Counted from the stretch's first letter, positions 11,496-23,217 are shown. The stretch is DNA of 64,000 nt from Cryptomeria japonica (GCF_030272615.1 NC_081410.1:144702349-144766348); one strand, 5' to 3'. The notes: generated by a model from the letters alone, not told the origin. Numbers and translations: made by a program.

Positions 11496-12443
11496 CGTTA
11501 ATTTTAAGCAATCAGATGTTAATATTAAATAATCAGGTTATAACAGAACTGTAACAGCAATAAAAAAACACAAAACAAGACACACCAATACCCTGGGAAA
11601 ACCTCCCTCTTGGAGGTGAAAAACCCAGCCACAAAGTACAATGTGTATTATCTCAAATGTAGGCAATTACAAGGCAAGTGTGCTTATCTCAGATTGTTGT
11701 TCAACCAGCAAGATAGCAGATCTGAACTCCTCTTTATATGATAATGGAGTTTGCAGCCCTTATCATCAGCATCAAATTCGCTCAAGGCAAGTCTTCATTA
11801 GCTTCGCAAGATCTTGATAGCATCACCTAACAGCCAGCCTTCACACAATGGATGAGGAGCAAGTTCGCACAAAAGAGAGAGAGAGCACGCCAAATGTTGG
11901 AGAGCAGATTACATGTGTTGACAGCCTTAAGAATGATTCGCCTTGTATGTGAATTGATTCATTATGCTATGCAAATGACTTGCTTATATACTTGACTTGT
12001 GGTGTCAAATTTCAAGTCAACCTGCCTTGTTAATTTAATAATAATATTATGTATATCGTCCAAACAGGTCTTGACGTATTAAGACGTTATTGCTTGATAT
12101 CCTTTACCACACGCTACATGAGTTTGGGTCCAGCCCAATTACATTATCGCTCAAAATACATATTGGGCCTACCCTATCTACTAGTTACATTCAATATAGG
12201 ACCACAAGTTACATCGCCCAATTGGGGTCAGAGCAAATTACAAGTTACATTTATAGGGCCTGTCCTATCCACAAGTTACATTATATATAGGTCTTGCCCA
12301 AGCAAGACATAATTACAAGTTACATGTATTTGGGCCCAGTCCTAAGTTCAATTTACATAATAGATAATACATGTGTATTTTAATTGCCATTGATAACATT
12401 AAAATACAATAGATAGGTATCCAAGCTAGCTACTATTTCAACA
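11496..12443 (-). repeat. Copia-1 3' LTR
   Basis: About 948 bp, ending on the plus strand in ctatttcaaca. It matches 18007-18918 along its length, with scattered substitutions. It carries an extra segment of about 36 bp near 12205-12245 bounded by caagttacat repeats. Its outer TG has decayed (reads cg on plus). Confidence 0.9.
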
Positions 12444-12456
12444 CTCCCTCCTAGCT
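12444..12456 (-). other. Copia-1 polypurine tract
   Basis: The minus-strand tract aggagggag lies directly against the 3' LTR, the expected plus-strand primer for reverse transcription. Confidence 0.7.
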
Positions 12457-12477
12457 AGGGAGGATAGCTGCCACTTG

Positions 12478-12725
12478 TCATGATCCATTCATGACCTTCA
12501 TCTTGCATTGTCCGCAAGGATGAATGCATAAGCTCCATAGAGTATACCTGCAATAAAACACATAAATATCATGAACTCATTTCATGATGTCCATCATGCA
12601 TTGCCCGCAGAGGATGGATCCACCTTGCATTGCCCGCAAAGGGTGGAAGAGGTCTTACACCTCTGCTTTCTCCCAGAGAAGGATACACTGTCAGCTTGCA
12701 TTGCCCGCAGAGGGTGGAAGATGCA
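12478..12725. repeat. Short dispersed-tandem module in the Copia-1 3' untranslated region
   Basis: The motif cttgcattgcccgcagaggg and variants occur four times between the RNase H stop codon and the purine tract. Copia-2 has a different repeat in the same place. Confidence 0.75.
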
Positions 12726-12740
12726 GTCTAAATTGCATCA

Positions 12741-13029
12741 CTAGGATTGAGACTCCCTCTTAATCAATATTGTGTTCTCCACAATTCCAAGCTTCTCTCT
12801 GAAGTACTCAAACTTCACTCGAGCTAGAGGCTTGGTGAGGACATCAAAAACTTGTTCATCAGTGCTAATATATTTCAGCTGGATGGCACCTCTTTGTGCC
12901 ATATCACGAATATAGTGATAATGAGTTTCCACGTGTTTTGACTTGTCATGAAACACGGGATTATTAGACATTTTAATACAACTCTGATTATCATAATAAA
13001 TAACAGTGGATTCCCAAGGTTGTCCAAAC
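12741..13029 (-). pseudogene. Copia-1 RNase H, C-terminal part (downstream of the hAT-2 insertion)
   Basis: The minus-strand frame includes FGQPWESTVIYYDNQSCIKM, VFHDKSKHVETHYHYIRDMA and the family end KPLARVKFEYFREKLGIVEN. It continues the frame that stops at the other side of hAT-2 (15285-15501, ending AGLFG). The two halves of one RNase H domain are thus separated by 2,255 bp of transposon plus the 8-bp duplication. Confidence 0.9.
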
Positions 13030-13689
13030 CAAAGAAGCAAAAGTCGGCATTGAGTCGCAATTAATCATGAATAATCGTGAATCGTCAAAAATGTCGATTT
13101 TTTCCCCAAAGTCGGGCCAAAAAATTGTTGACTATCAGTCAACAACTTTGGCCGATTAATTGCGGGTAGAACTCTGCAAAATCGTGTTTAAATCGTGTTT
13201 AAAAATTGCGAAACATCTGCTCGGCTAAAAAAATGACAAAAACCCTAAAAAATCACCTATTAAAATAGACCGATTCTAGGTATAGTTTACATGGAATCAG
13301 TTAGGGTTCGAAATTTTTGTCCTTGATTTTTTGCCAGACATTTTGACCTCTGCAAAACCTTAATGACTTTCTGTATCGCTGAAAATTGAAACCTTAAATA
13401 TTTTTTTTTGCATTTTGAATAAGAGCCTCACCTTGTCTCGCTATTTCACCTGGGAATTATATATTAAATAGGAAATAACGTTCCTGCAACTAATAAAGCT
13501 TCAAAAATACGAGAATAAGTTTTCCGTCGTTTCCTTATTTTTGGTAACTTTATATTATTGAGAACTTTAAATTAAAATCTGAACTCTAAATTAAAAACTA
13601 TGACATCTAATTTGGGGGATTATAAACTTTATATAGGTATTTATAAAAAAAATTATAAGCAACAATCCTTACATTCATTTATATTATTA

Positions 13690-14950
13690 TTTACTATATG
13701 TTTAATATATAATTAAAAATAATTTAATAATTAACATTATAAAATAATTTGTAAATTAAAATTATTATACATTATATTAATGTGTCATTTATTAAATTAT
13801 ATAGAATAATTATATAATTTAATAAAATTGTAAATTATAAATTATAAATTCGTATCTTTATAGACCATTAATAAATGTAAATATTATAATATTTATTTTT
13901 AATTTAAAATGTATATTATTAAATTTTTAATATATATAAAATAATTTGTAAATTAAGATTATTATATATTATATTAGTGTGTCATTTATTAAATTATATA
14001 GAATAATTATATAATTTAATAAAATTGTAAATTATAAATTATAAATTCGTATCTTTATAGACCATTAATAAATGTAAATATAATAATATTCATTTTTAAT
14101 TTAAAATGTATATTATTAAATTTTAATATATATAAAATAATTTGTAAATTAAAATTATTATATATTATATTAGTGTCATTTATTAAACTATATAGAATAA
14201 TTATATAATTTTTTATTTTTTTTGATTGGTAATTGGCCGAAGCCTGAATAGCTTTTGACTGGAGCTATGAACCAGTGGGGACACAGTAGGGGGCCCCATC
14301 CCCATTACATATCTTTGAATTATTATTATTATGTTTGACTAGATTGACCCCAAGACCTTCTCATCCTATAGAAGGCCAAGAGTCACAACTTAGAGTTCCA
14401 TTAGATTGACCCCAAGACCTTCCCCATCCTATGGAAGACCAAGAGTCACAACTTAGAATTTCACTTCAGATGTCCCTATTGGGAGTTGAACTTGGGTCTC
14501 CACAGTGAGAACCCAGTGTTTTAGCCAGTTAAGCTCAACCCCTTGGACAGAACAATTATATAATTTAATAAAATTGTAAATTAGAAATATAAATAATTTA
14601 AAAATTATAAATTAAAACTTCGCATCTTTATAGACCATTAATAAATGTAAGTATAATAATATTTGTTTTTAATTTATAATGTATATTATTTAATTTTTAA
14701 TATATAATTAATATAAATAAAATAATTTGTAAATTAAAATTATTATGTATTATATTAGTGTGCCATTTATTAAACTATATAGAATAATTATATAATTTAA
14801 TAAAATTGTAAATTAGAAATATAAATAATTTAAAAATTATAAATTAAAAATTCGTATCTTTATAGACCATTAATAAATGTAAATATAATTATATTTATTT
14901 TAAATTTATAATGTATATTATATCATTTTTAATATATATTTAATTTATAC
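13690..14950. repeat. ~200-bp AT-rich tandem repeats inside hAT-2 (about four copies)
   Basis: The marker gt(g)tcatttattaaa(t/c)tatat recurs near 13781, 13978, 14175 and 14758. The first two intervals are about 197 bp. The last becomes about 228 bp once the SINE and its duplication are subtracted. Each unit also contains ttcgtatctttatagaccat followed by taataaatgtaa. Confidence 0.85.
14212..14553 (-). mobile_element. tRNA-derived SINE, inserted in a repeat of hAT-2
   Basis: The 342-bp unit is in minus orientation and flanked by a perfect 13-bp duplication aattatataattt (14199-14211 and 14554-14566). Reading the minus strand, the head contains gttgagcttaactggctaaaac, with a box A-like part near 14518-14527, and aagttcaactccc with a box B match at about 14482-14492. 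An A-rich tail lies at 14212-14223. The body has an internal duplication (about 14340-14401 and 14403-14460) with agattgaccccaagacctt. Box B and the tail support RNA polymerase III origin and LINE-assisted insertion. Confidence 0.85.
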
Positions 14951-15284
14951 TATATTTAATTTTAAAAATATATTTATTTTTTAATATGTTTTTTGTACAG
15001 ATGTACTGAACGTACTGAATTCCTCCAAAAAAAATTTGACATACCGATATATTGTACCCACTTACCCCGATTTTGATTCCAATTCAGCAACCTACCTACA
15101 TCTTTGTGCTATGGAAATGCCCTTAAATTTAAAAAGAAAGTATTTTGTCTCTTTTTTTATAATTTTTTACTTTTTTTTAATCTGATTTTTTGCCGATTTT
15201 TTCCCCAATTAATTCCCGATTTTTTCAAAAAATCTCATACTTTTGTTTTGCCGATTAATTCCCCAAACGATTAATGCTTCTTTG

Positions 15285-16100
15285 ATCCAAACAACCCAGC
15301 AAGAATCTTAAAAAGCCAAACTACTTCTCTAGTTGCCACACTTGAAGCAATGTAATCAGCTTCTACAGTACTCAATGCAACTGAGGACTCTTTCCTACTG
15401 GCCCAAGAGATCATAGTGGAACCCAAGCTGAAACAAATTCCTGAAGTGCTTTTCCTGTCAGTAATACTTCTAGCCCAATCAGAATCAAAGTAGCCTTCCA
15501 AATTGATTACTTCAGTCCATAGCCAATTGTTCCACGCAAGTATCTCAGGATGTGCTTCGCTGCCACCAAGTGAACATGCTTTGGCTGGTTCATGAATTGG
15601 CTAAGTGCACTTACTACATAGCAAATTAGTGTTGACTAGATACATCCAGGATTCAATCAACTGCCTATACTTTGAAGAATCTGCAAAATCAGAGTTAGCT
15701 GAAAAAAAAACTCAACTTCTTCAAGTTAGTTTCCATCATTCCAAATCTTTTCAATATATCTATAGTATATTTTCCTTGACTTAGAATAATTTCATTAGGT
15801 CTTTGCCACACTTCTAACCCTAGAAAGTAATGTATTAGACCTAGATTCTTTATTCCAAATTCAGTAGCTAATTCTTTCTTACATCTAAAGATGAGACTAT
15901 CTTCACCAGTTAGAAATAAATCATCCACATATAAAACCAGAATTAGCATTTCACCATTAAATACTTTAAAGTAAATGTTCGGATCAGCATCATTCTTATA
16001 AAACCCTAAATTAACTAAGTACTTATCAATTCTTTCATACCAAGCCCTAGGAGCTTGCTTGAGACCGTAGAGAGCTTTCTTTAGTCTGCAGCATTAGCTA
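15285..16100 (-). pseudogene. Copia-1 reverse transcriptase and RNase H, N-terminal part, broken
   Basis: Fragments include MLILVLYVDDLFLTGEDSLI (the YVDD catalytic box of reverse transcriptase), ELATEFGIKNLGLIHYFLGL, and the RNase H start GYFDSDWARSITDRKSTSGI with ALSTVEADYIASSVATREVV. Frame changes occur between 15501 and 15695. Near 16090 the similarity stops abruptly in the N-terminal RT region, where unrelated sequence begins. Confidence 0.88.
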
Positions 16101-16109
16101 TGGTGGTTC

Positions 16110-17730
16110 TAATATTAGTATATCTGACAGCAAGAGCAAATGTTTCCTTCTAACTACATCTAGCTTCATATTTTCAAAAAACTTCCATATGGAACTCTCT
16201 TTTGATTCTTAATATAAAATTGTGGTAATCAAGTCTCATGAAGATTGCATAAACTAATAATCAATCAAGGAAGGCAGCCATAAATCAAAGATGAGAAATG
16301 CCAACCTTTTCCCTACTTCACTTTTACAAAATGGACCTATAGTACAATCATTATGATCAAGGCATACCTTCAAGTGAAGAAACCAAGCTCCCTCTTAAGC
16401 TTGAAGGCATGGTAATTCAAGAAACTCTTGAAAAGAAAAAATATCCCAATAGAATGAATTAACATGTAAAGTCACTTATCTAGACTTCCGCCATTGATAA
16501 CATATGCCAAGATTGCTCAAAAGGATATTGTCAATCTATGATCAACTTCAACCATAGAGTAAAGCTACACAACATTCTAAAATTGTTTTCCATAGTTGAA
16601 TAACAAAGAGTTAGCTTATATTAGAAAACTAAGGCAAGTGTATGACTTCAGAAAACATTTTACAAAATCCATAAGCAAGGTATATAAGCCTAATTGTCTT
16701 TCTAGCCAATGCGTAAAATCAGATATGAATATTGACCACTCAAGGATACACATTGTAGTTGAGCACAAGCGTATGATCGAAAGCCAACTTCAATAAGTTA
16801 GATACCTCATTCATCTTAGGTTTCATCATCAAGAGAATACTTACTTCAAAGAATGTAATAGGCAATATGCTTAAATTGAAGAGATAGTGTCGCAATGAAT
16901 ATTATGTAAGGATGATGAAAGCCATGACAGAAAATGCATTAGAGCTAAAGGCAATCCTCTACACAAGAGGAGCAGAGCAAGATTATAATAACAGCATAAC
17001 AAAGAACATGAAAGCTTATTATGAAGAGCTGAAGAGAACCAAGTGTTACACAGTCACAACCCTATATGACAACCTTATCCAAACATAAAACAGAACAGAA
17101 AATGCAGTCCATACGATGTTAAGAGATTTGATGCAAATCAAGAGACACACCATAAAAGTATATAATTCCAAAGCAGCAAGACTATTGAGCATTTCAAGAC
17201 TTAGAAAGAATGTCTATCACACCAATGACTGAGGTTCCATGTTTCTGAATCTCCTATAAATTTATTCATCTTTCTATTTGTGCTTGCCATCATAATACTC
17301 CTAGATTTATATCCGAATACACATGCTGAAGTCTTAAGTGCCAAGGATGTATAATGCATCAATTCGGATCACCACATCAAATAGGTTGAGAGCTAAACAT
17401 ACTTAAAAATAGAGAGTAGGGCATAACTATCTTCAATAGTTCAAACTGGATTAGAACAAATTCTTAACACAAGAACAAGACTCGAACCAGGGTGATTGTT
17501 CCAAGCCTTAGGAAGAAAGTTAGGCAATACTAAGATCTGAAAACAAGTGCACAAACCGACATATGAAAGCACCCTCAGATGAAGTAGTTAACAAGCAAGA
17601 GAACCTTATGCACTAGATAAGACACTAATAACAATAAGGTAATCAGATGCAAATCTTCAACCAGGTGAACCCTATAATTGAGAATAGAGGAATGAGAGCA
17701 CCTGAAATCTTATTCTTGCTATCGTCCCAT
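16110..17730. other. Non-copia sequence filling the centre of Copia-1
   Basis: About 1.6 kb lies where gag 3', protease and integrase would be expected. I recognise no coding similarity and no clear element boundaries. It may be a replacement by recombination or an unrelated insertion with a deletion. Confidence 0.5.
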
Positions 17731-17935
17731 CAATGCCTTTAATTTGTCAAGCAGACATTGTTATTGAACTTTCTGATTCACAGTAGACTTCTTGAATTGC
17801 TTTAGCTCATCCAGATCCGAAGGCTCAGTTAGATCCTTATCTTTCACAAACTGTAACGGACCTTCCATGGTGTAAAATTTAGGGCACCTTCAAGTCTGTC
17901 CTCAACTTTCAGACCTGTAACCATCTTGCAAAACT
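17731..17935 (-). pseudogene. Copia-1 gag, N-terminal remnant
   Basis: The minus-strand reading KVEDRLEGALNFTPWKVRY is a typical copia gag start (the element family's LEGALNFTPWK). An in-frame stop follows soon after and the remainder of gag is lost. Confidence 0.75.
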
Positions 17936-17994
17936 TAACAACAAACTGAAAGTGAAAGACAACTAATAATCTGATTATTTAGAATTGACCTAAA

Positions 17995-18006
17995 GCTCTG
18001 ATACCA
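17995..18006 (-). other. Copia-1 primer binding site
   Basis: The minus strand reads TGGTATCAGAGC, complementary to the 3' end of initiator tRNA-Met, directly adjacent to the 5' LTR. Confidence 0.9.
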
Positions 18007-18918
18007 TATTAATTTTAAGCAATCAGGTGTTAATCTTAAATAATCAAGTTATAACATAACAATAACAACAATAAAAAAACACAAAACAAGACACACCAAT
18101 ACCCTGGGAAAACCTCCCTCTTGGAGGTGAAAAACCCAGCCACAAAGTACAATGTGTATTATCTCAAATGTAGGCAATTACAAGGCAAGTGTGCTTATCT
18201 CAAATTGTTGTTCAACCAGCAAGATAACAGATCTGAATTCCTCTTTATATGATAATGGAGATTGCAGCCCTTATCATCGGCATCAAATTCGCTCAAGGCA
18301 AGTCTTCATTAGCTTCGCAAGATCTTGATAGCATCACCTAACAGCCAGCCTTCACACAATGGATGAGGAGCAAGTTTGCACAAGAGAGAGAGAGAGATCG
18401 CCAAATGTTGGAGAGCAGATTACATGTGTTGACAGCCTTAAGAATGATTCGCCTTGTATGTGAATTGATTCATTATGCTATGCAAATGACTTGCTTATAT
18501 ACTTGACTTGTGGTGTCAAGTCTCAAGTCTACCTGCCTTGTTAATTTAATAATAATATTATGTATATCATCCAAATAGGTCTTGACCTATTAAGACGTTA
18601 TTGCTTGATTTCCTTTACCACACGCTACATGAATTTGGGCCCAACCCAATTACATAATCGCTCAAAATACATATTGGGCCTACCCTATCTACAAGTCACA
18701 TTCAATATAGGACCACAAGTTACATTTATAGGACCTGTCCTATCCACAAGTTACATTATATATAGGTCTTGCCCAAGCAAGACATAATTACAAGTTACAT
18801 GTATTTGGGCCCAGCCCTAAGTTCGATTTACATAATAGATAATACATGTGTATTTTAATTGCCATTGACAACATTAAAATACAATAGCTAGGTATCCGAG
18901 CTAGCTACTATTTCAACA
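18007..18918 (-). repeat. Copia-1 5' LTR
   Basis: About 912 bp, matching 11496-12443. The terminal dinucleotide at the internal side reads TA instead of TG on plus. The outer end is ...tttcaaca. Confidence 0.9.
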
Positions 18919-18923
18919 CAATC

Positions 18924-19662
18924 CAATGATCAACATAAACTCGGATTCTTCATGGAGTCATTTAACATTAATAATATATGCTACTTTTAAAAAAATGTAC
19001 TGCTATTGTTTTTCTTTTAAGAACTATTTTATGCAAACAAAATAAAAAAGAATAGAACTGAATTTTATAAAAGCAAATATTCAAAGTTGGGCGTGAGTGA
19101 TGAAGAACTAGAAGAAAGACTTATGAGTAACCCTCAAGCTTATACGTTCCAATAGCTATCTCATAAAATTGCAATTGCTTGCAATGTGATTTCAAACAAT
19201 GAACTCAAGCCATTCAAAAGAACTTCATGAAAAAGGGAATCAAAAATGTAGTAAATTCCTTTCTACGTTAGATTCTTGACAACCTTTGTTAATTTCTGGC
19301 ACAAGTAAAATATGGCAGAAAAAATAAAGGCTAGCTTTATTTCCTACGTTACCTAAAACAAGAATGTAGAAAAGTTAGCTGTGAAGTACAACGCACATAT
19401 TTGGTGAGTCATTCATATGCAAATTAAAAATTTACTTTTTTTGTGCAAAATTTTCCAAAAACGTCCAATTGTCATCATAGATGCAAATTCAAGTATTAAA
19501 ACATCTTTAATAGGTATATTATACTCTATCAACTTTGCCTGACTAAAAGTAAAGGTAATGCGAGTACAAAACTCAAACAGTAATAGAAATTCACTTTCAA
19601 AGTAAATAATTTCAAACTCCCAAGAAATGAGAACACAAAAGGGAGACCAAAGGTGAGCATAC
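18924..19662. other. CYP38: Intron 4 sequence next to exon 4
   Basis: AT-rich intron sequence between Copia-1 and the exon 4 donor. I see no element in it. Confidence 0.6.
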
Positions 19663-19898
19663 CTCTTTGAATCTCCATACCATCATAAAAATGTCTTTGT
19701 ATAAGATCCACGAAATTTCCTGCAGTAACAGGTGCATTATAGCCATCTAGAACCAGCTGAAAAACAACATCATCAGAAGTGGGGTTATCCTTGATTTTCA
19801 CTTTCATTTCTACCATGGCTCTTCCTTTTAACAGAGGTTTATCCGCATATTCTTCAGGCACATCAAAGGGGAAATTGTCCACCATATCCTCCTCCACA
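19663..19898 (-). CDS. CYP38: CYP38 exon 4: linker and beginning of cyclophilin domain
   Basis: The exon lies between a tttctgcag acceptor and a gtatgc donor and encodes about 79 residues. It contains [20 protein letters not shown], then KVKIKDNP and the cyclophilin-like [20 protein letters not shown] and YDGMEIQR. The pattern [12 protein letters not shown] is a signature of the lumenal cyclophilin fold. CYP38 family members have little or no peptidyl-prolyl isomerase activity. The exon ends after one base (G) of a codon following EIQR. The family continues with a DGFVVQTGDPEGP-like segment, which is absent from the rest of the window, so the next exon lies beyond position 1. Confidence 0.94.
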
Positions 19899-20518
19899 CT
19901 GCAGAAATCCAATTGGCGAGGAACATCTCAGCTGCAAATCAGTAAGGAATTAAAATATGAGATGTATGCATATAACGTAGACTTCATCTAAGCATAATAA
20001 AATGTCCCGATTCATAGGCCAATCAATTTTCTTTTTGAAATTAGTTCACTAATCTTCCCCACAAACTAGAAGCATATATTAGCCTATATATAAATGATTG
20101 ACCAACTGCTATCCTCCTCCCACCTAGTGAAAAGAGATTTTTTCTCAATTAAAGGTCTACACTGAACAGAAATATATCTTTAATTTTCTGGATACCGATA
20201 CTGTCTCTAACCAAGTGAGTGAAGCCCACAAAGATTCTTATCTCTATGACTAAAGTTTTTAATTTCAATGCAGATTCAATGGAAGTGATACTCTGTGTTG
20301 GCCTATAATAAATTGGAATACAGGGGTATCTCAAGATGTGTGTACTCTAAGTGAAGCCCACAAAGATGCCAGCCCCTAAAACAGTAAGTGTTAGGCTTAT
20401 ATGATGAGCAGATGAAAGCAAACTCTGTATTCACCTATGAAGAATTTCAACACATAAGGTATGTTGAATTGCACAGTCTAAAAGGTTTATGATGACACAA
20501 GCAAAATGCCACTCAAAG

Positions 20519-21900
20519 TGTTTGGAAAAATTCCCACAACAGAGAAAAATAAGGACTTTGTAATTTCCCTAATTTTTAATGACAATTAATTAATTTAATT
20601 TTTAGAAATACAAAAGATGACTTAATATTAACTAATTTCATTAAATAATAAAAAATATTATTTTTTGTCACTTTATTAAGTAAAGTTCTCCAAAATATGA
20701 TTAATATTTTAGTCAGCCAAGTCAGCCTAATATTCTAGATGCTTCTTGGAGTTCTTTATAAGGAGGCTCAATGGAGGAAGGAAAGCATGCTTGATATGAT
20801 GAATTTGTCTGATGTTTTGCATTAGCTGATTGCTGAGGACGAAAACCTTCAGTGATCAGAAGGGTTGGACGAAAACTTGACTCTTTCTGGGAGTGGATTT
20901 TAGATGCTTCTTGGAGTTCTTTGTAAGGAGGATCGATGGAGGAAGGAAAGCATGCTTGATATGATGAATTTGTCCAATGCTTTGCATTAGCTAATTGCTG
21001 AGGACGAAAACCTTTAATGATTAGAAGGGTTGGACGAAACCCTGACTCTTCTTGGGAGTGGATTCGTGAAGGGAGTCTACATTTGTGCCAAATTTATGAG
21101 GTCTGTGATAGAGACAACTTTGTAAGATTTTGAGCTTGTTTCAAGAATAAAGAAATTTGTGAATATTATATATGTGTTTAGTCTGAGAAGTAAGAATATA
21201 TTGCCATATTCAATATTGGTGCTTATTGTATTTGCCGTGAGCTACCTGAATATTTTATATCATTTGCGGAATGATAAGGAAACAAATCTTATTGTAAAAT
21301 CGTAGGAATTAAATAATAGTTGGACCAAAGTCAAAGTAAATATTATTTGCCGTGAGATGAATTAATATGTTTCCTTAATACTCTGCCTTTTCTAAAGTTT
21401 GCCATAATGGAAATAAGAATAAATTTATTGTTTGATAAAGAATTCAATATTTATTAAGTTGTGCCTGTGGCTTCAGTGACTGAGTCTGAGCGAGCTTTAA
21501 TATTGACATACCCCAATAATTATTATTGTGAAAGAGATTATTATTTGGGTGATTGGTGTGCACGGCATATCATCGATTCATCAAACTGAGAGATACCTGA
21601 ACCGTGGCACCGGAGATTGAAGTCTGCCACCAGTCTAAGCAGAAGTTCTTAACAGAGGCAGTTATCACATTCATGGATAGAGGTCTTTGCTTTTGGCGGA
21701 GCTTCCTGTATGCACGGAACCTCTTAGTATTGGTTTGAAGGATTCGTGCACAGACGGCATTCAGCCTGAAGGGATCTCATATTATTATTGTTGGGAACAG
21801 GCATATTGGGGCATCCCGCAAAGAGCCACAACATAGGGTGAGGTCTTGTAAGCTATGGAATATTTCTGAGCAGGTATCTGGGCAAAGGAGATTCAAGAAG
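20519..21900 (+). mobile_element. Candidate LTR-type segment with TATA box, boundaries undefined
   Basis: Sequence from about 20519 (tgtttggaaaaattccc) reads like an LTR promoter region. It has ctttataaggagg near 20756 within a tandem duplication, then an A/T-rich leader with aataaag. The far end is not definable by eye. A caaag pair flanks one possible span (20514-20518 and 21819-21823), but the end there lacks the CA terminus. No coding remains were seen. Confidence 0.3.
20736..21064. repeat. 165-bp tandem duplication containing a TATA motif
   Basis: Two diverged copies start tagatgcttcttggagttct at 20736 and 20901. Each contains gaggaaggaaagcatgcttg and gctgaggacgaaaacct. The TATA-like box ttctttataagg is kept in copy 1 and changed to ttctttgtaagg in copy 2. 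Confidence 0.9.
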
Positions 21901-23212
21901 TTTCCAGATTTCAATAATCCTCAGCGTTAAAGATAATTTCCTAATGTAAGAAAAGTTTGCGCCTCCAAACACAAACCTTTTCCACTCTATTGCACCAAGC
22001 TATCCTATAAGAACTGCACACGCTATTTTCAGAAAAATTGTATATTTGAGGTTGTTGGTCCTGTTGCTTGATATCGAATGTGCAGTCCTTATATAAGGTG
22101 CAGTCTGAATTACATTTCTGAGTCGTACTGTTATTGCAATAAGAAGGCAAAGAAACACTCGATTTTCAATACATGACTAAATTTATGTTCAATTTTATAC
22201 ATTGAATGTTATTGTCTAAGTGTTGCAAAACGGAACTGTGAAATTGGAAGAAGATATTGTTATATTCCTAGTTTGGAACATTTCAGACTTTGACAGTAAC
22301 AGTAATTCCACTAAATGCTAATCTGATTCCAAGGTGGCATATCTGATGAATATCATAAAATGATGAATCCAAACAAGGACATGTTAATCTATTGTACAAA
22401 ATAATTAATGATTATTCAACTTTTACATATATAATGCTTTAGGGAACAACACGCTTAGAATATGACATCACACTAATATATAATTCTGTACATGGACTTT
22501 GCTGGTCTCTTTTCTTTCAGTTCCACATAGGGCTTCGCTCAGCATTGCCTCAGTCATCAGCCCCTCCACTCCAAGAGCTTCACAAAGCTTGCCATATCCA
22601 TTTTCTACATAGTGTAATGAACTGGCCTGGGTATCCATAGTGGAAAGTTTTAGTAGGGGCTTGTACATGCACTAATGGTGCCTTTTTCATTCTAACTTAT
22701 CCCACTTGGATTCTTCTTCCTACTCCCTGCCAACCTTTTTGTTCCCATTACCTTGTTTTTCTCTGCTTTCCACCTACATTTGCCCTTGATTCTCTCTTCG
22801 GCTTGCTTGTGCACTTCTTCCTCATCAATGCGTATGCCCAACTACAGGGTTGTTGTGCTTGGTGCAGCCATGAGACTGCTCACTTTGACGACCTTAAGTA
22901 AAATTTGATGGTGACTTGTTCACCCTTTACCCTTGTTTTGATTGTTAGATCAATTACCATCTCATCCGTCTTGGACTCCTAATTATTCAAAATTTCAAAG
23001 TACAAATTTGTCCATTTGCTTGTATATTAGTTTATTTCAAGCTTACCCGGGGACATGTCCCCGGACCTAAAAACCTCGATTTCATGCTGGCGACCCTTGT
23101 TTTCAGTGATTTACTACTCCTGGGTATGATTGGAAAACATTTAACAAACCTGTAAGCTGCCATTTCTCACCATTTGGGAGTTGATAGGGAGTGTTCGAAG
23201 TGTGTGAAGGTG
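21901..23212. other. Intron 3 sequence left of Copia-2
   Basis: I see no gene. The stretch contains a perfect 18-bp GC-rich palindrome at 23047-23064 (see findings). Confidence 0.5.
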
Positions 23213-23217
23213 ATTGG

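Larger units (their letters stand above)
13030..15284. mobile_element. hAT-2: non-autonomous hAT-like element inserted in Copia-1
   Basis: The 2,255-bp segment has inverted ends CAAAGAAGCA (left) and the same ten bases in inverse complement (right). It is flanked by gtccaaac (13022-13029) and atccaaac (15285-15292), an 8-bp duplication with one mismatch. Removing it restores the RNase H reading frame. Subterminal cgattttttcccc-type motifs in both orientations resemble those of hAT-1. The interior is AT-rich tandem repeats and encodes no transposase, so it would need one supplied in trans. Confidence 0.87.
11496..18918 (-). mobile_element. Copia-1: decayed Ty1/copia retrotransposon, interrupted by hAT-2
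   Basis: Two related LTRs (11496-12443 and 18007-18918) bound the element in minus orientation. Flanking 5-bp duplications are cgatc (11491-11495) and caatc (18919-18923), differing at one CpG-type position. A primer site complementary to initiator tRNA-Met (minus-strand TGGTATCAGAGC) abuts the 5' LTR, and a purine tract abuts the 3' LTR. Internal coding is reduced to an RT/RNase H part and the first part of gag. The gag end, protease and integrase are replaced by about 1.6 kb of unrelated sequence (16110-17730). A non-autonomous hAT interrupts the RNase H region. It is inactive. Confidence 0.9.

Noticed and set aside
1-19660. Search for the next CYP38 exon (DGFVVQTGDPEGP-like)
   Set aside because: No matching stretch with an acceptor was seen on the minus strand. 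The exon is probably outside the window.
21819-21823. caaag pair as target duplication of a 20519-21818 LTR
   Set aside because: The proposed end lacks a CA terminus and inverted match to the start. A 5-bp match is easily chance.
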